Assembly: GCA_024102975.1 (NCBI GenBank) | Contig: JAGFJD010000101.1 | Span: forward strand, 1-40,325 | DNA from: Phaeodactylibacter sp. | GTDB lineage: Bacteria; Bacteroidota; Bacteroidia; Chitinophagales; Saprospiraceae | Reading direction: 5' to 3' | Length of the DNA stretch: 40,325 bases | Shown here: piece after piece, positions 26,335-35,300 of the stretch | Position numbering within the stretch: position 1 is the stretch's first letter | How the letters are laid out: each line of letters begins with the position of its first letter | Notes under the pieces: model-generated | Database searches by the model: none | What the model saw: only the letters and a program-made list of their open reading frames with translations | What the model was told of the DNA's origin: nothing | Made by a program: the position numbers and the translations under genes

Positions 26335-26690
26335 CAGGATGGACAGGATTTTTGCCGGCCCGGCTCCGGGCTTCCCAACCTGTAAATCCTGTTCATCCTG
26401 TCTTTTTTCCCTTGCCGCCCTCAGTCCCCGGGCTGGGCAACCTGTAAATCCTGTAAATCCTGTCTTTTTTTCCCTTGCCGCCCAGGTGCGCTGGGTTTCG
26501 CGTTATGTAGACAGGATGAACAGGATGGACAGGATTTTTGCCGACCCGGCCCCGGGCTTCCCAACCTGTAAATCCTGTGAATCCTGTCTTTTTTCCCTTG
26601 CCGCCCTCTATCCACGGGCTTAGCAACCTGTAAATCCTGTAAATCCTGTCTTTTTACCCTCACAGCCCACTAGGCCATGGGCTCCGCAAC
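26321..26690. repeat. 186-bp tandem duplication of ACAGGAT-type repeats
   Basis: Two copies start with GTAGACAGGATGAACAGGAT at 26321 and 26507. Each has outward and inward ACAGGAT/ATCCTGT units plus a short T-rich filler (CTTTTTTCCCTTGCCGCC). The right half of the second copy is more degenerate. Further ATCCTGT units continue to about 26735. No real gene lies in 26156-26815; plus and minus ORFs here are repeats read as protein. Confidence 0.88.
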
Positions 26691-26775
26691 CTGTAAATCC
26701 TGTCTGCCAACCCACCCCGTTCATCCTGTCCTATCCTGTCCCATGCCGGAAGCAACATAATAGCCCGTCAATTGT

Positions 26776-26783
26776 TACTTTTG
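26776..26783 (+). promoter_or_regulatory. purB promoter -7 box
   Basis: TACTTTTG matches TAnnTTTG exactly and lies 32 bases before the purB ATG, giving a leader of roughly 30 bases. It lies immediately after the repeat cluster. Confidence 0.6.
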
Positions 26784-26815
26784 CGTCCAAAACATATTCA
26801 AACCTTCGTCAGCAC

Positions 26816-28150
26816 ATGCTCACAGCCATTTCACCGATCGACGGGCGGTATGCCGGCAAAGTCCGGGAATTGTCCGATTATTTCTCCGAGTTCGCCCTGA
26901 TCAAGTACAGGGTGTTCATCGAAGTCCAGTATTTCATCGCTCTTTGCGAACACCCGCTGCCCCAGCTGCGCGGTTTTCCCGAAGCCCGGCTCGACGACCT
27001 CGTCCGCCTCTGCAACCGGTTTGGATTGGAAGACGCCCAACGGGTGAAGGACATCGAAGCGGTGACCAACCACGACGTAAAGGCGGTGGAGTATTACCTC
27101 AAGGAGCAGTTCGACAACCTCGGCCTCGGCCAGTACAAGGAGTTCATCCACTTCGGCCTGACCTCCCAGGACATCAACAACACCGCGACGCCCCTGATGC
27201 TGAAACATGCCACTGAAAATGCCTACCTGCCGGCCCTGAAGCAACTGATGCAGGAACTGGAAAGCCTGGCGGATACCTGGGCGGACGTGCCCATGCTGGC
27301 GCGCACCCACGGCCAGCCGGCGTCGCCCACCCTGCTGGGCAAGGAATTCCGCGTTTTTTCCGCCCGCCTGGAAGAGCAACTTCGGCAGATGGAGGACATC
27401 CCGTACAAGGCCAAGTTCGGCGGCGCCACCGGCAACTTCAACGCCCATTACGTGGCATACCCTGAGATCGATTGGAAACAGTTCGGCGACAAGTTTGTGG
27501 AAGAAGCTCTCGGCCTGAGCCGCGCCTGGCCGACCACCCAGATCGAGCATTACGACAACCTGGCCGCCCTGTTCATGGCCATGAAGCGCATCAATACCAT
27601 CCTGACGGATCTTTGCCGGGACGTATGGGCGTATATTTCTATGGACTACTTCCGCCAGAAGACCGTGAAGGGGGAAATCGGCTCCTCCGCCATGCCGCAC
27701 AAAGTCAACCCCATCGACTTCGAAAACGCCGAAGGCAACCTGGGCCTGGCCAACGCCCTGTTCGCCCACCTGGCTGACAAGCTGCCCATTTCCCGCCTGC
27801 AACGCGACCTGACCGACAGCACGGTGCTGCGCAACATCGGCGTGCCGGTCGCCCACACCCTCATCGCCTTCCAGTCCATCCTCAAAGGGCTGGGCAAGCT
27901 GCTGCTCAACGAAGAGAAACTGCAGAGCGACCTGGAAAACAACTGGATGGTGGTGGCCGAAGCCATACAGAACGTGCTGCGCCGGGAGGGCTACCCCAAA
28001 CCCTACGAAGCCCTTCTGGACCTGACCCGCGGCAAGGCCCGGGTAACAAAAGCGGACCTGCACGCCTTTATTGACGGCCTGAAGGTGAGCCAGGCGGTGA
28101 AGGAGGAGCTGAAGGGGGTGACGCCGTTTAATTATGTGGGGCGGAGGTGA
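26816..28150 (+). CDS. purB: Adenylosuccinate lyase
   Basis: A 444-residue member of the fumarase/aspartase superfamily. It cleaves SAICAR and adenylosuccinate, releasing fumarate, in purine synthesis. The start AISPIDGRYAGKV is characteristic of the E. coli-type enzyme. Further motifs are THGQPASPTLLGKE and the flexible signature loop GSSAMPHKVNPIDFENAEGN with the catalytic Ser. The gene is complete and has its own promoter box. It stands alone on its strand, framed by inverted repeats on both sides. Confidence 0.97.
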   Translation: MLTAISPIDGRYAGKVRELSDYFSEFALIKYRVFIEVQYFIALCEHPLPQLRGFPEARLDDLVRLCNRFGLEDAQRVKDIEAVTNHDVKAVEYYLKEQFDNLGLGQYKEFIHFGLTSQDINNTATPLMLKHATENAYLPALKQLMQELESLADTWADVPMLARTHGQPASPTLLGKEFRVFSARLEEQLRQMEDIPYKAKFGGATGNFNAHYVAYPEIDWKQFGDKFVEEALGLSRAWPTTQIEHYDNLAALFMAMKRINTILTDLCRDVWAYISMDYFRQKTVKGEIGSSAMPHKVNPIDFENAEGNLGLANALFAHLADKLPISRLQRDLTDSTVLRNIGVPVAHTLIAFQSILKGLGKLLLNEEKLQSDLENNWMVVAEAIQNVLRREGYPKPYEALLDLTRGKARVTKADLHAFIDGLKVSQAVKEELKGVTPFNYVGRR

Positions 28151-28172
28151 GTTGTGCAGAAAGGCCAAAAGC

Positions 28173-28282
28173 AGACAGGATTGACAGGATTGCGCTACAG
28201 GGGCATACAAATCCTGAAAATCTTGTTAATCCTGTCTTCATTTAATTATTGCGCTCCCCGTCCAGTTTTGTTCATCTTGTCT
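28173..28282. repeat. ACAGGAT-type repeat after purB
   Basis: AGACAGGATT (28173-28182) and AATCCTGTCT (28228-28237) are perfect 10-bp arms of a hairpin. The segment 28219-28282, read on the minus strand, is homologous to 12356-12427. Confidence 0.75.
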
Positions 28283-28339
28283 GAAAAATGTACCACCCGT
28301 CTATTTCATCAGGGCAAGCTTAAAAGCGGTACGTCCGGT
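28264..28339 (-). repeat. Right arm of inverted repeat flanking purB
   Basis: Reverse complement of 26266-26334 with few differences; core 28292-28326. Its outer end (GGTACGTCCGGT, 28328-28339) runs right up to the stop codon of the aminopeptidase gene, so the element inserted or recombined at the very end of that gene. Confidence 0.85.
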
Positions 28340-29727
28340 CAGGCCTGCCGCTCGGCTTCCACATCCTGTATCGTCTTCGGAATGGGTTTGCCCAGCACCT
28401 GGTGCCCCGCCTCGGTGATCAGCACGTTGTCTTCGATGCGCACCCCGCTGAAGTTGCGGTACTGCTGCGCCTTTTCGTAGTTGATGAACTCCCAGTGTTT
28501 GCGCTGTTCCTGCCACTGGTCCATGAGCTCGGGGATGAAGTAGATGCCCGGCTCTACGGTAAGGACGAATCCCGGCTTCAGCGTACGTGCCAGGCGCAGG
28601 GATTTCAGCCCGAACTGGGTGCTGCGCTCCAGCTCGCCGGCGTAGCCGACGTAGTCTTCTCCGAGGTTCTCCATATCGTGCACGTCCATGCCCAGCATGT
28701 GGCCCAGGCCGTGGGGGAAGAACAGGGCATGGGCGCCCGCCTGCACGGCTTCTTCCGTATCCCCTTTCATGATACCCAGCGCTTTCAGCCCTTCGGCGAT
28801 CATCCGGGCGGCGAAGAGGTGGACGTCCTTGTACCGGATGCCGGGGCGGAGGGCTTCGATGCAGGCCACCTCGGTATCCAGCACGATCTGGTAGATTTCT
28901 TTCTGGCGGGTGTTGAACGTCTTGTTCACCGGAAAGGTGCGCGTGATATCGCCGGCGTAGTGGGTGGAGGTTTCCGCGCCGAAGTCGCCCAGCACCAGCT
29001 GCCCCTCCCGGAGGGTATTGCCGTGGTAGTGGTTGTGCAGGGTCTGCCCGTTGACGGTGAGGATAGCCGGGTAAGCCAGCTGCCCGTTGGCCGCCAGGGC
29101 GATGCCCTCGACGATGCCCGCCAGTTCCGCCTCCAGGATGCCGGGGCGGGCGCGGCGCATGGCCGCCAGGTGCATGGCGCGGGTGATGTTGACCGCCTTT
29201 TCCATCTGCGCAACCTCTTCCGGGCTTTTGATGGAAACCAGGGAGACGACGGCCCGGATCAGGGCTTCGGAGGCCCGGCTCTTTACCGCGTTGATGGGAA
29301 TATCCATCCACTGGCTGAGCCGGATCTGGTTGTCGGCGCGGTAGGGCGGGAGGAAGTGAACGGTGCGGCCCTGGTTCAGGGCTTCCCGCAGGCGCCCTTC
29401 CAGCTCGCCGTAGGGCGTCGTCTCCTCGACGCCCACCCGGCGGGCCCGTTCGGCCAGGGTGGGCTGCGGGCCCATCCAGACGATGTGGTCCATGGTCAGC
29501 TCGTCGCCGTAGATTGCCGTTTTTTGCTCGTCGACGTCGATCAGGCCGGCCAGGCCGGGGCTGTCCAGCCCGAAGAAGTAGAGGAATTGGCTGTCCTGCC
29601 GGAAATGGTAGGCGTTATCGGGGAAATTCATGGGGCTTTCCTGGTTGCCCATGAGCAGGATGAGGCCCGAATCGAGCTGCGCCTGGAGGCGGTGCCGGCG
29701 CTCTATGTAGGTATTTTTGTCGAACAT
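28339..29727 (-). CDS. pepP: Xaa-Pro aminopeptidase (aminopeptidase P)
   Basis: A 462-residue protein with the two-domain layout of aminopeptidase P: an N-terminal domain (about 1-170) and a C-terminal pita-bread metallopeptidase. The dinuclear metal ligands can be read in order: Asp in LGDFGAE, Asp in AGDITRTFPV, His in FPHGLGHMLGMDVHD, Glu in TVEPGIYF and Glu in GVRIEDNVLI. It removes the N-terminal residue before proline, helping peptide recycling in the cytoplasm; no signal peptide is present. The gene is divergent from kdsC. Confidence 0.95.
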   Translation of the reverse strand: MFDKNTYIERRHRLQAQLDSGLILLMGNQESPMNFPDNAYHFRQDSQFLYFFGLDSPGLAGLIDVDEQKTAIYGDELTMDHIVWMGPQPTLAERARRVGVEETTPYGELEGRLREALNQGRTVHFLPPYRADNQIRLSQWMDIPINAVKSRASEALIRAVVSLVSIKSPEEVAQMEKAVNITRAMHLAAMRRARPGILEAELAGIVEGIALAANGQLAYPAILTVNGQTLHNHYHGNTLREGQLVLGDFGAETSTHYAGDITRTFPVNKTFNTRQKEIYQIVLDTEVACIEALRPGIRYKDVHLFAARMIAEGLKALGIMKGDTEEAVQAGAHALFFPHGLGHMLGMDVHDMENLGEDYVGYAGELERSTQFGLKSLRLARTLKPGFVLTVEPGIYFIPELMDQWQEQRKHWEFINYEKAQQYRNFSGVRIEDNVLITEAGHQVLGKPIPKTIQDVEAERQA

Positions 29728-29837
29728 CTATCTTTTTTTTATCGGGAAATATAGTCATTTGCCGCGAATTATCCGGCTGCGCCGGGGATGGAAAACCGCA
29801 AACCCTCTGATCGCTTCTTTTGTCCGGTTACAAAACT

Positions 29838-29845
29838 TACATTTG
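29838..29845 (+). promoter_or_regulatory. kdsC promoter -7 box
   Basis: TACATTTG is an exact TAnnTTTG box ending only four bases before the ATG at 29850. In Bacteroidota the box lies at about -11 to -4, so transcription would begin at or next to the start codon. A TTTTG at 29818-29822 could be the -33 element, though the spacing is short. Confidence 0.55.
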
Positions 29846-29849
29846 CAGA

Positions 29850-30353
29850 ATGAACCACCTGGAACATTTTCGCGACATTACGACCTTCATCTTCGACGTC
29901 GACGGCGTGCTGACCGACGGCAACGTCCTGGCCCTGGAAGACGGCACCCTGCTGCGGCAGATGAACATCCGGGACGGGTACGCCCTCAAACAGGCCGTAA
30001 AAGAAGGGTACAATGTTTGCATCATTACCGGCGGGATCTCCGAAGGCGTCAAAAAACGCCTGGAAAGGCTGGGCGTAGAGGATATTTTCACCGGCGTGGA
30101 AGACAAGCTGAAGGTGTTCACCCGGTACATTCGCGAAAAAGAGATCGACCAGGCTACCGTCCTTTACATGGGCGACGACCTGCCGGACTACGCGGTGATG
30201 CGCCTCGTCGGTATTCCTGCCTGCCCCCGGGACGCCGCCCACGAGATGTTCGAAGTGGCACAGTACGTTTCGCCCTACGACGGCGGAAAGGGCTGCGTGC
30301 GCGATGTCATCGAGAAAGTCCTGCGGTTGAACGGGCAGTGGCGGGTAGGGTGA
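29850..30353 (+). CDS. kdsC: 3-deoxy-D-manno-octulosonate 8-phosphate phosphatase
   Basis: 167 residues from ATG 29850, a normal KdsC length; an earlier ATG at 29820 would add ten unrelated residues upstream of the promoter box. The catalytic FDVDGVLTDG (Asp16, Asp18) near the N-terminus, ITGG, Lys in DKLKV and GDDLPDYAVM are diagnostic of the capless HAD tetramer. It releases phosphate from KDO 8-phosphate to give KDO for lipid A-core synthesis. KdsA, KdsB and KdsD are not in the window. Confidence 0.95.
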   Translation: MNHLEHFRDITTFIFDVDGVLTDGNVLALEDGTLLRQMNIRDGYALKQAVKEGYNVCIITGGISEGVKKRLERLGVEDIFTGVEDKLKVFTRYIREKEIDQATVLYMGDDLPDYAVMRLVGIPACPRDAAHEMFEVAQYVSPYDGGKGCVRDVIEKVLRLNGQWRVG

Positions 30354-30373
30354 GAAGGGGGATGGGTTCACTG

Positions 30374-30449
30374 TTTCATGGTTCCACTGGTTCATGGGTT
30401 CACTGGGCCACGGAACCATGAAACCATGGAACAATGAAACAATGAAACC
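30374..30449 (+). repeat. ATGGTTCC/GGAACCAT inverted repeat
   Basis: TTTCATGGTTCC (30374-30385) pairs perfectly with GGAACCATGAAA (30412-30423). Short direct units (ATGAAACCATGGAACAATG) follow up to the UbiA start codon at 30450, whose ATG is part of the last unit. A stable hairpin so close to the start could affect translation. Confidence 0.7.
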
Positions 30450-31382
30450 ATGTTAGAGGCTTTGTTGCGGCTGGTGCGCCTGCCCAACCTGGTGATCGTT
30501 GCGCTCACCCAGTATTTGCTGTATTACGTGCTGCTTTTGCCGGCTTTTCAGGCGAAGGGGATAACGCCGGCACTCGACGATGCCCATTTCAGCTTGCTGG
30601 TTGTGGTGACCCTGCTCATTACAGCGGGCGGGTACGTCATCAACGACATCGTTGACTTCCGCATCGACCTGATCAACAGGCCCGACAAGGTGGTCATCAA
30701 CCGGCAGATCAGAGTTCAATCGGCCTACTGGCTGTATTTCTGCTTCAACCTGCTGGGTTTTCTCATCTCCCTGTATTTGTCGTTCCACATCGAATGCATT
30801 CCTCTGGCCAACCTCTTCCCCCTGTCTGTGATCCTGTTGTTCGTGTATTCCACCTACCTCAAGCGCCGGGCCCTCCTGGGCAACCTGCTCATCGCGCTCT
30901 TCTGCGCCGGGGTGGCGGGCATCGTCTGGTTTGCGGAACGCGAGGGGTTTCAGGAACTCGTGGCAGCGGCGCCGGAACTGGCGGGCCGCATCGGCAGCAT
31001 TTTCAGCTGGTATATGGCCTTCGCCTTTCTGTCGACCATGTTCCGGGAAGTCATTAAAGACATGGAGGACGTGCAGGGCGATGTCGGCGCCAACTGCCGG
31101 ACGATCCCCATCCTGTGGGGCATCCGCGCGGCCCGGGGCATTGCGGCGGCTTTCGGCATCGGACTGGCGGTTTTCCTCCTCTATTTTTCCCTGGCCTCGC
31201 CGCAGCTCTTTACCGAGCTGAGCCTCTTTTTCCTTATCTTCGGCGTCCTTTTACCTTTGTTCCTGGCATTGATCTGGGTGTTCCGCGCCCGGGAAAAGGA
31301 GCAGTACCACCAGCTGAGCCAGCTCGCCAAGCTGGTCATGCTGGGCGGGCTGGCCCTTTTATTGTTTCTGGCGGTGCAGTGA
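30450..31382 (+). CDS. UbiA-family prenyltransferase
   Basis: A 310-residue protein with eight or nine membrane helices. The two Asp-rich prenyl-diphosphate motifs are present: NDIVDFRID (Asn65, Asp66, Asp69, Asp73) and DMEDVQGD (Asp204, Asp207, Asp211). It should attach a polyprenyl chain to an acceptor at the membrane. Bacteroidota homologues are often labelled geranylgeranylglycerol-phosphate geranylgeranyltransferase by similarity to the archaeal lipid enzyme; quinone or haem acceptors cannot be excluded. No quinone gene is adjacent. It follows kdsC after a hairpin repeat and precedes maf. Confidence 0.92.
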   Translation: MLEALLRLVRLPNLVIVALTQYLLYYVLLLPAFQAKGITPALDDAHFSLLVVVTLLITAGGYVINDIVDFRIDLINRPDKVVINRQIRVQSAYWLYFCFNLLGFLISLYLSFHIECIPLANLFPLSVILLFVYSTYLKRRALLGNLLIALFCAGVAGIVWFAEREGFQELVAAAPELAGRIGSIFSWYMAFAFLSTMFREVIKDMEDVQGDVGANCRTIPILWGIRAARGIAAAFGIGLAVFLLYFSLASPQLFTELSLFFLIFGVLLPLFLALIWVFRAREKEQYHQLSQLAKLVMLGGLALLLFLAVQ

Positions 31383-31394
31383 ACGGGGCCAACC

Positions 31395-31436
31395 TGCCGG
31401 GTTTTCCATTGGGTAAGCGGTGTGACAAACCCGGCA
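31395..31436 (+). other. Hairpin after the UbiA-family gene
   Basis: TGCCGGGTTT (31395-31404) and AAACCCGGCA (31427-31436) form a perfect 10-bp stem with a 22-base loop, 13 bases after the stop. There is no clear T-run, so it may be a weak terminator or a 3'-end stabiliser. Confidence 0.45.
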
Positions 31437-31520
31437 CCGTTTATCGGAGACAGCCACCCGCTTTTGCCCAAATTCCGGCTCCCAATGGCAATTAATACAA
31501 TTGATAATTGACTATTACTA

Positions 31521-32096
31521 ATGAACATCCTCAAAAAAAAGATCATCCTCGCTTCCGGCTCGCCCCGCCGCCGGCAGCTGCTCGAACAGGCGGGCTTTAC
31601 CTTTGAAGTGAAAACCAAACCAATCGACGAGTCTTTCCCGTCGGACATGCCGGTGGACGAAGTGGCCGGCTACCTGGCCCGGAAAAAGGCCCACGCCGCC
31701 CGGGAATTTATCGCTGGCGACGAAGTGCTGCTCACCGCCGACAGCGTCGTCATCCTGGGCAATACCATCTACAACAAACCGGAAGATGCCGAAGACGCCC
31801 GGCGCATCCTGCGGGCCCTCTCCGGCCAGGTACACCGGGTGATCACCGGCGTCTGTCTGCTGTCCAAAGACAAAGAGCGCGTGTTCTCCGGCGAGTCCCG
31901 CGTCCACTTCGCCGAGCTGACGGAGGAGGAGATCGGCTACTATATCCGCACTTGTCAGCCGTTCGACAAGGCGGGCGCCTACGCCATCCAGGAGTGGATC
32001 GGCCTGTGCAAGATCGACCGCATCGAGGGGACGTACGCAAACATCATGGGCCTGCCGGTGGATTTGGTGTATAGGGAGATGGGGGCGTTTGTGTGA
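31521..32096 (+). CDS. maf: Maf-family nucleoside triphosphate pyrophosphatase
   Basis: A 191-residue protein. The family signature ILASGSPRRRQLLEQAGF is at the N-terminus, followed by DESFPSDMPVDEVAGYLARKKA and the catalytic-site segment LTADSVVILG. Maf proteins hydrolyse dTTP, UTP or modified nucleotides to monophosphates, a house-cleaning role; some affect septation. Which substrate group this one prefers is not certain. An 8-bp tandem repeat starts right at the stop codon. Confidence 0.95.
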   Translation: MNILKKKIILASGSPRRRQLLEQAGFTFEVKTKPIDESFPSDMPVDEVAGYLARKKAHAAREFIAGDEVLLTADSVVILGNTIYNKPEDAEDARRILRALSGQVHRVITGVCLLSKDKERVFSGESRVHFAELTEEEIGYYIRTCQPFDKAGAYAIQEWIGLCKIDRIEGTYANIMGLPVDLVYREMGAFV

Positions 32097-32097
32097 T

Positions 32098-32197
32098 TGT
32101 GTGTAAGTGTGTATGTGTGTAAGTGTGTAAGTGTGTAAGTGTGTAAGTGTGTATGTGTGTAAGTGTGTATGTGTGTATGTGTGTATGTGTTTATGTG
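32098..32197. repeat. 8-bp tandem repeat after maf
   Basis: About 12 units of GTGTAAGT/GTGTATGT run from the maf stop codon to 32197. A few T-to-A alternations are the only variation. The following 113 bases up to the WG-repeat gene hold no gene. Confidence 0.9.
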
Positions 32198-32310
32198 AGG
32201 GGCAGGCTGGTGTTGTTCGCAATTTTTACCCGCCTCTGTGGGCCGAGGCTACTTTGGCGGGCGAAGGCCCGGAGACTATTCCGACCCCTTACCCATGTAC
32301 CCATGCACCC

Positions 32311-35300
32311 TCACTTCCGCAAATCCCACACCCAGTGCCCTTCCATGTCAAAGTATCCGATCTTGTCTCCCTGTTCGACGCGGAACAGGCCGTCGCCGGC
32401 GTAGCTGATGTACTCGTAGTCGGGCTGCACGATGAGGTCGCCGTTGAGGCTGGCCAGGCCGTTGAAGCCCTGGATGCGGACTTTGGCGTAGCCCTCTTCG
32501 AAGCTCTCGATCTTGTCGTATTTGGGCGGGATGAGTTCCATGCCCTTCTGGTTGATGATGCCCCATTTGCCGTCGACCTGCACGACGGCGACGCCGTGTT
32601 TGAACTCGGTGGCTTTTTCGTAGTAGCCGTCGTAGAGGTGGGCCTGTTCGGTAATATAGTAGAAGCGGTATTTTTCGTCGCGCACCAGGCCGCGCCCCTC
32701 CTGGAAGCCCAGCATGCGGTCGACGCTGGGCTCGATCAGCAGGTTGCCGCTCCGGTCGACCAGGCCGGCCTTGCGGATGCCCTTGTAAACGACGGCCTTG
32801 CCGCCGTTGAAATCCAGGCATTTGGAGTATTCTAAAGGAATGACGACTTCCCCTTTTGCATTGATGTAGCCGCAGGCCCCGTCTTTCTGGACGGCGGCCA
32901 GGCCCTCGGAAAAGGAGGAAACCCGGGAGTACACATCCGGGATGGCCAGGCGGCCGGCAGTGTCGATGAAGCCATAGCCATCCTTATACTTCACGGCGGC
33001 CAGCCCTTCGCTGAACGGATGGATTTCCCGCAGGTTGAGGTTGTTGATCAGTTCCCCGTTGCGGCCCACCAACCCGTAGCGTACGTTGTTGTTGCCATAG
33101 CGGACTACCGCCAGGCCGTGTTCGTTGAATTCCTGGATTTCGATGTAGCGCGGCCGCTGGACAAAACGCCCCAGGGTGTCGATCAGCCCGTATTGGTTGT
33201 CGACGACGACCCGGGCCACGCCCTGGTTGAAATCAAAGCCTCTGTCGAATCTCGGAGGGATCACATAAACGCCTTCTTTGTTGATGTACCCTGTGCCGGC
33301 TTCGCCGTACACCCAGGCAAGGCCATTCCGGAAGTTGCCCGCTCTCCGGTAGCGGAAATCCAGTTCCATGTTGCCTTGCTTGTCGATGAACCCCCAGTCG
33401 TTGCCCAGCTTGGCGGCGGCCAGGCCGTCGCTGAAGTTCTGCACTTCCCGGAAGCGGCAGGGGATGACCTCCAGCCCGTCGCGGTCGACGAAGCCCCACA
33501 GGCCGTTCCGCCTGACGGCCAGGCGCCCTTCCCGGAAGGAGCCGATCTCGTCGTAAACGGCGCTGACGGTGAGCTGCCCCAGCGTGTCGATCAGGCCGTA
33601 CTTGGGTTCGCTGATGTAAACCCGGACGATTTTATTGCCGGTGTTTTCAAGAAACTGCACGCCATCATAGCGGCAGGGGATGATCACGTCGGCCTTCCGG
33701 TTGACCATGCCCCACTTGCCGTGGCATTCCACGATGCCGACATCGTGGACGAAGTCCTCGGCGAAAGTATACTGGGGCGGGACGATGACCTGCCCCGTGG
33801 TGTCGATATATCCCCATTCACAGTCTTCGCAGGTCAGGGAGGCATCCTGGCGGAAGAGCTGATCGTACTGGGTATAATCCAGCATGATGCTGGTGGTGGC
33901 CAGGCCGTTGAGGTAGGTACGCAGTTTGCAGAGGCTGTGGGACGGCTTTATGCTGCCGGAGAGCCGCCCGGCGAAGCTGAAGCGGGCGGCGCCGTTGACA
34001 AAATCGCCGAGGTAGGCCATGTCGCGGCGGACGATGCGGCCGATGCTGTCGACCAGCCCGTGGCGCCCGTTGGAAAAGATGCAGCGGGCTACGGGATAAC
34101 CCTGGCGGAAGTCGTCGAAGCGGACGTCCCAGAAGTCCATTTCCGTAACCAGCAGGCCGAGGGCATTATTGACCAGCCCGTAGGCGATGTCGAAGCGGAA
34201 AGTCGTTCGTTCGAATTCGTAGCGCTCTGATTTTTCGATGCCTACCAGGGTGAAGCCGAGGCTTCGCTCCACCTGCACGGTGTGGAATTTGGGTTCGATC
34301 TGGGCTTCGCCATCCTCCAGGCGCCGCAGGCCCCAGCGGTCTTCTTTGGGGGAATAGAACCACTCGAACCGGTCGAGCAGGTAGTCGTTGGCGCTGCTTT
34401 CCCCTGCCGGGCCGCCGTTGGAGGAGTTGCCGCTGATATTTACCGTAAAGTGTTTGCGGAAGTTGCTGGTGTCGCGCAGCCGCCCGTCTTCATCCAGGCG
34501 AAGCAACGTGAGGGCTTCCCCTTCGCCGCCGGCCTGCCGGCGGTAGGCCCGGGCCTGTTGCCCGTCCAGTTCGATACGGTGATACACCGGCGGCGCCACC
34601 TGTTCTCCGAGGGCGTTCACGATCCCGAAGCGGCCATCCTTTTTGACGATGCAGGCCCGGGCGCGCAGCGGTGCGATATATTCGTATTCGAAGGGGATGA
34701 CGGGCGCGCCGCCCGCTTTAACCACGCCCCATTGCCCCTGGTAATTGACCCGGAAGAGCTGTTTGTCGTAGGCCTGGATTTCGTTGTAAACCGGGGGCAG
34801 GACCTGGTTGCCGCACCAGTCCAGCAGGCCCAGCTGCCGCCGTTCCTTGGTGATCACATACCGCTTCGAGAAAGAATAATAGTTGTCGAAGTTGCCGTCG
34901 GAGATGATGCGGGAGCAGGGGATGGAGTAAACGAAGTGTTTGTCGTTTCTGGACAGTTTGATGAAGTTGTCGGAGATGCGGCTGAAGGCGCCGTATTCGG
35001 CAGGGATCACCCGGATGCCGTAAAAGTCGATCGCGCCCCATTGGTTGCCGCTCCGGTAAAAAAAGAGGCTGTCGCTGAAAAAGCGGATCTCGTTGGCCTC
35101 GTTGGGCAGTATTTCCCTGCCGGTGCCCGACAGCAGGCCGAGCAGCCCCGCCCGCGTGGTGATGAAAAACTGCCCTCCTTCCGACTGGATGTCGTCGTAG
35201 GCAGGCTCGGCCAGCTTGTTGCCGAACTTGTCGGTCAGGCCCCATTTCCCGTCTTTCATATACGCCAGATAAAAGCCATTCCATACTTCTACCCGCTGAT

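Noticed and set aside
26309..26623. 104-codon ORF in the repeat cluster
   Set aside because: It is the 186-bp ACAGGAT repeat translated; its two halves are the same text.
28402..29754. 450-codon plus-strand ORF opposite pepP
   Set aside because: Shadow of the aminopeptidase gene without a recognisable domain.
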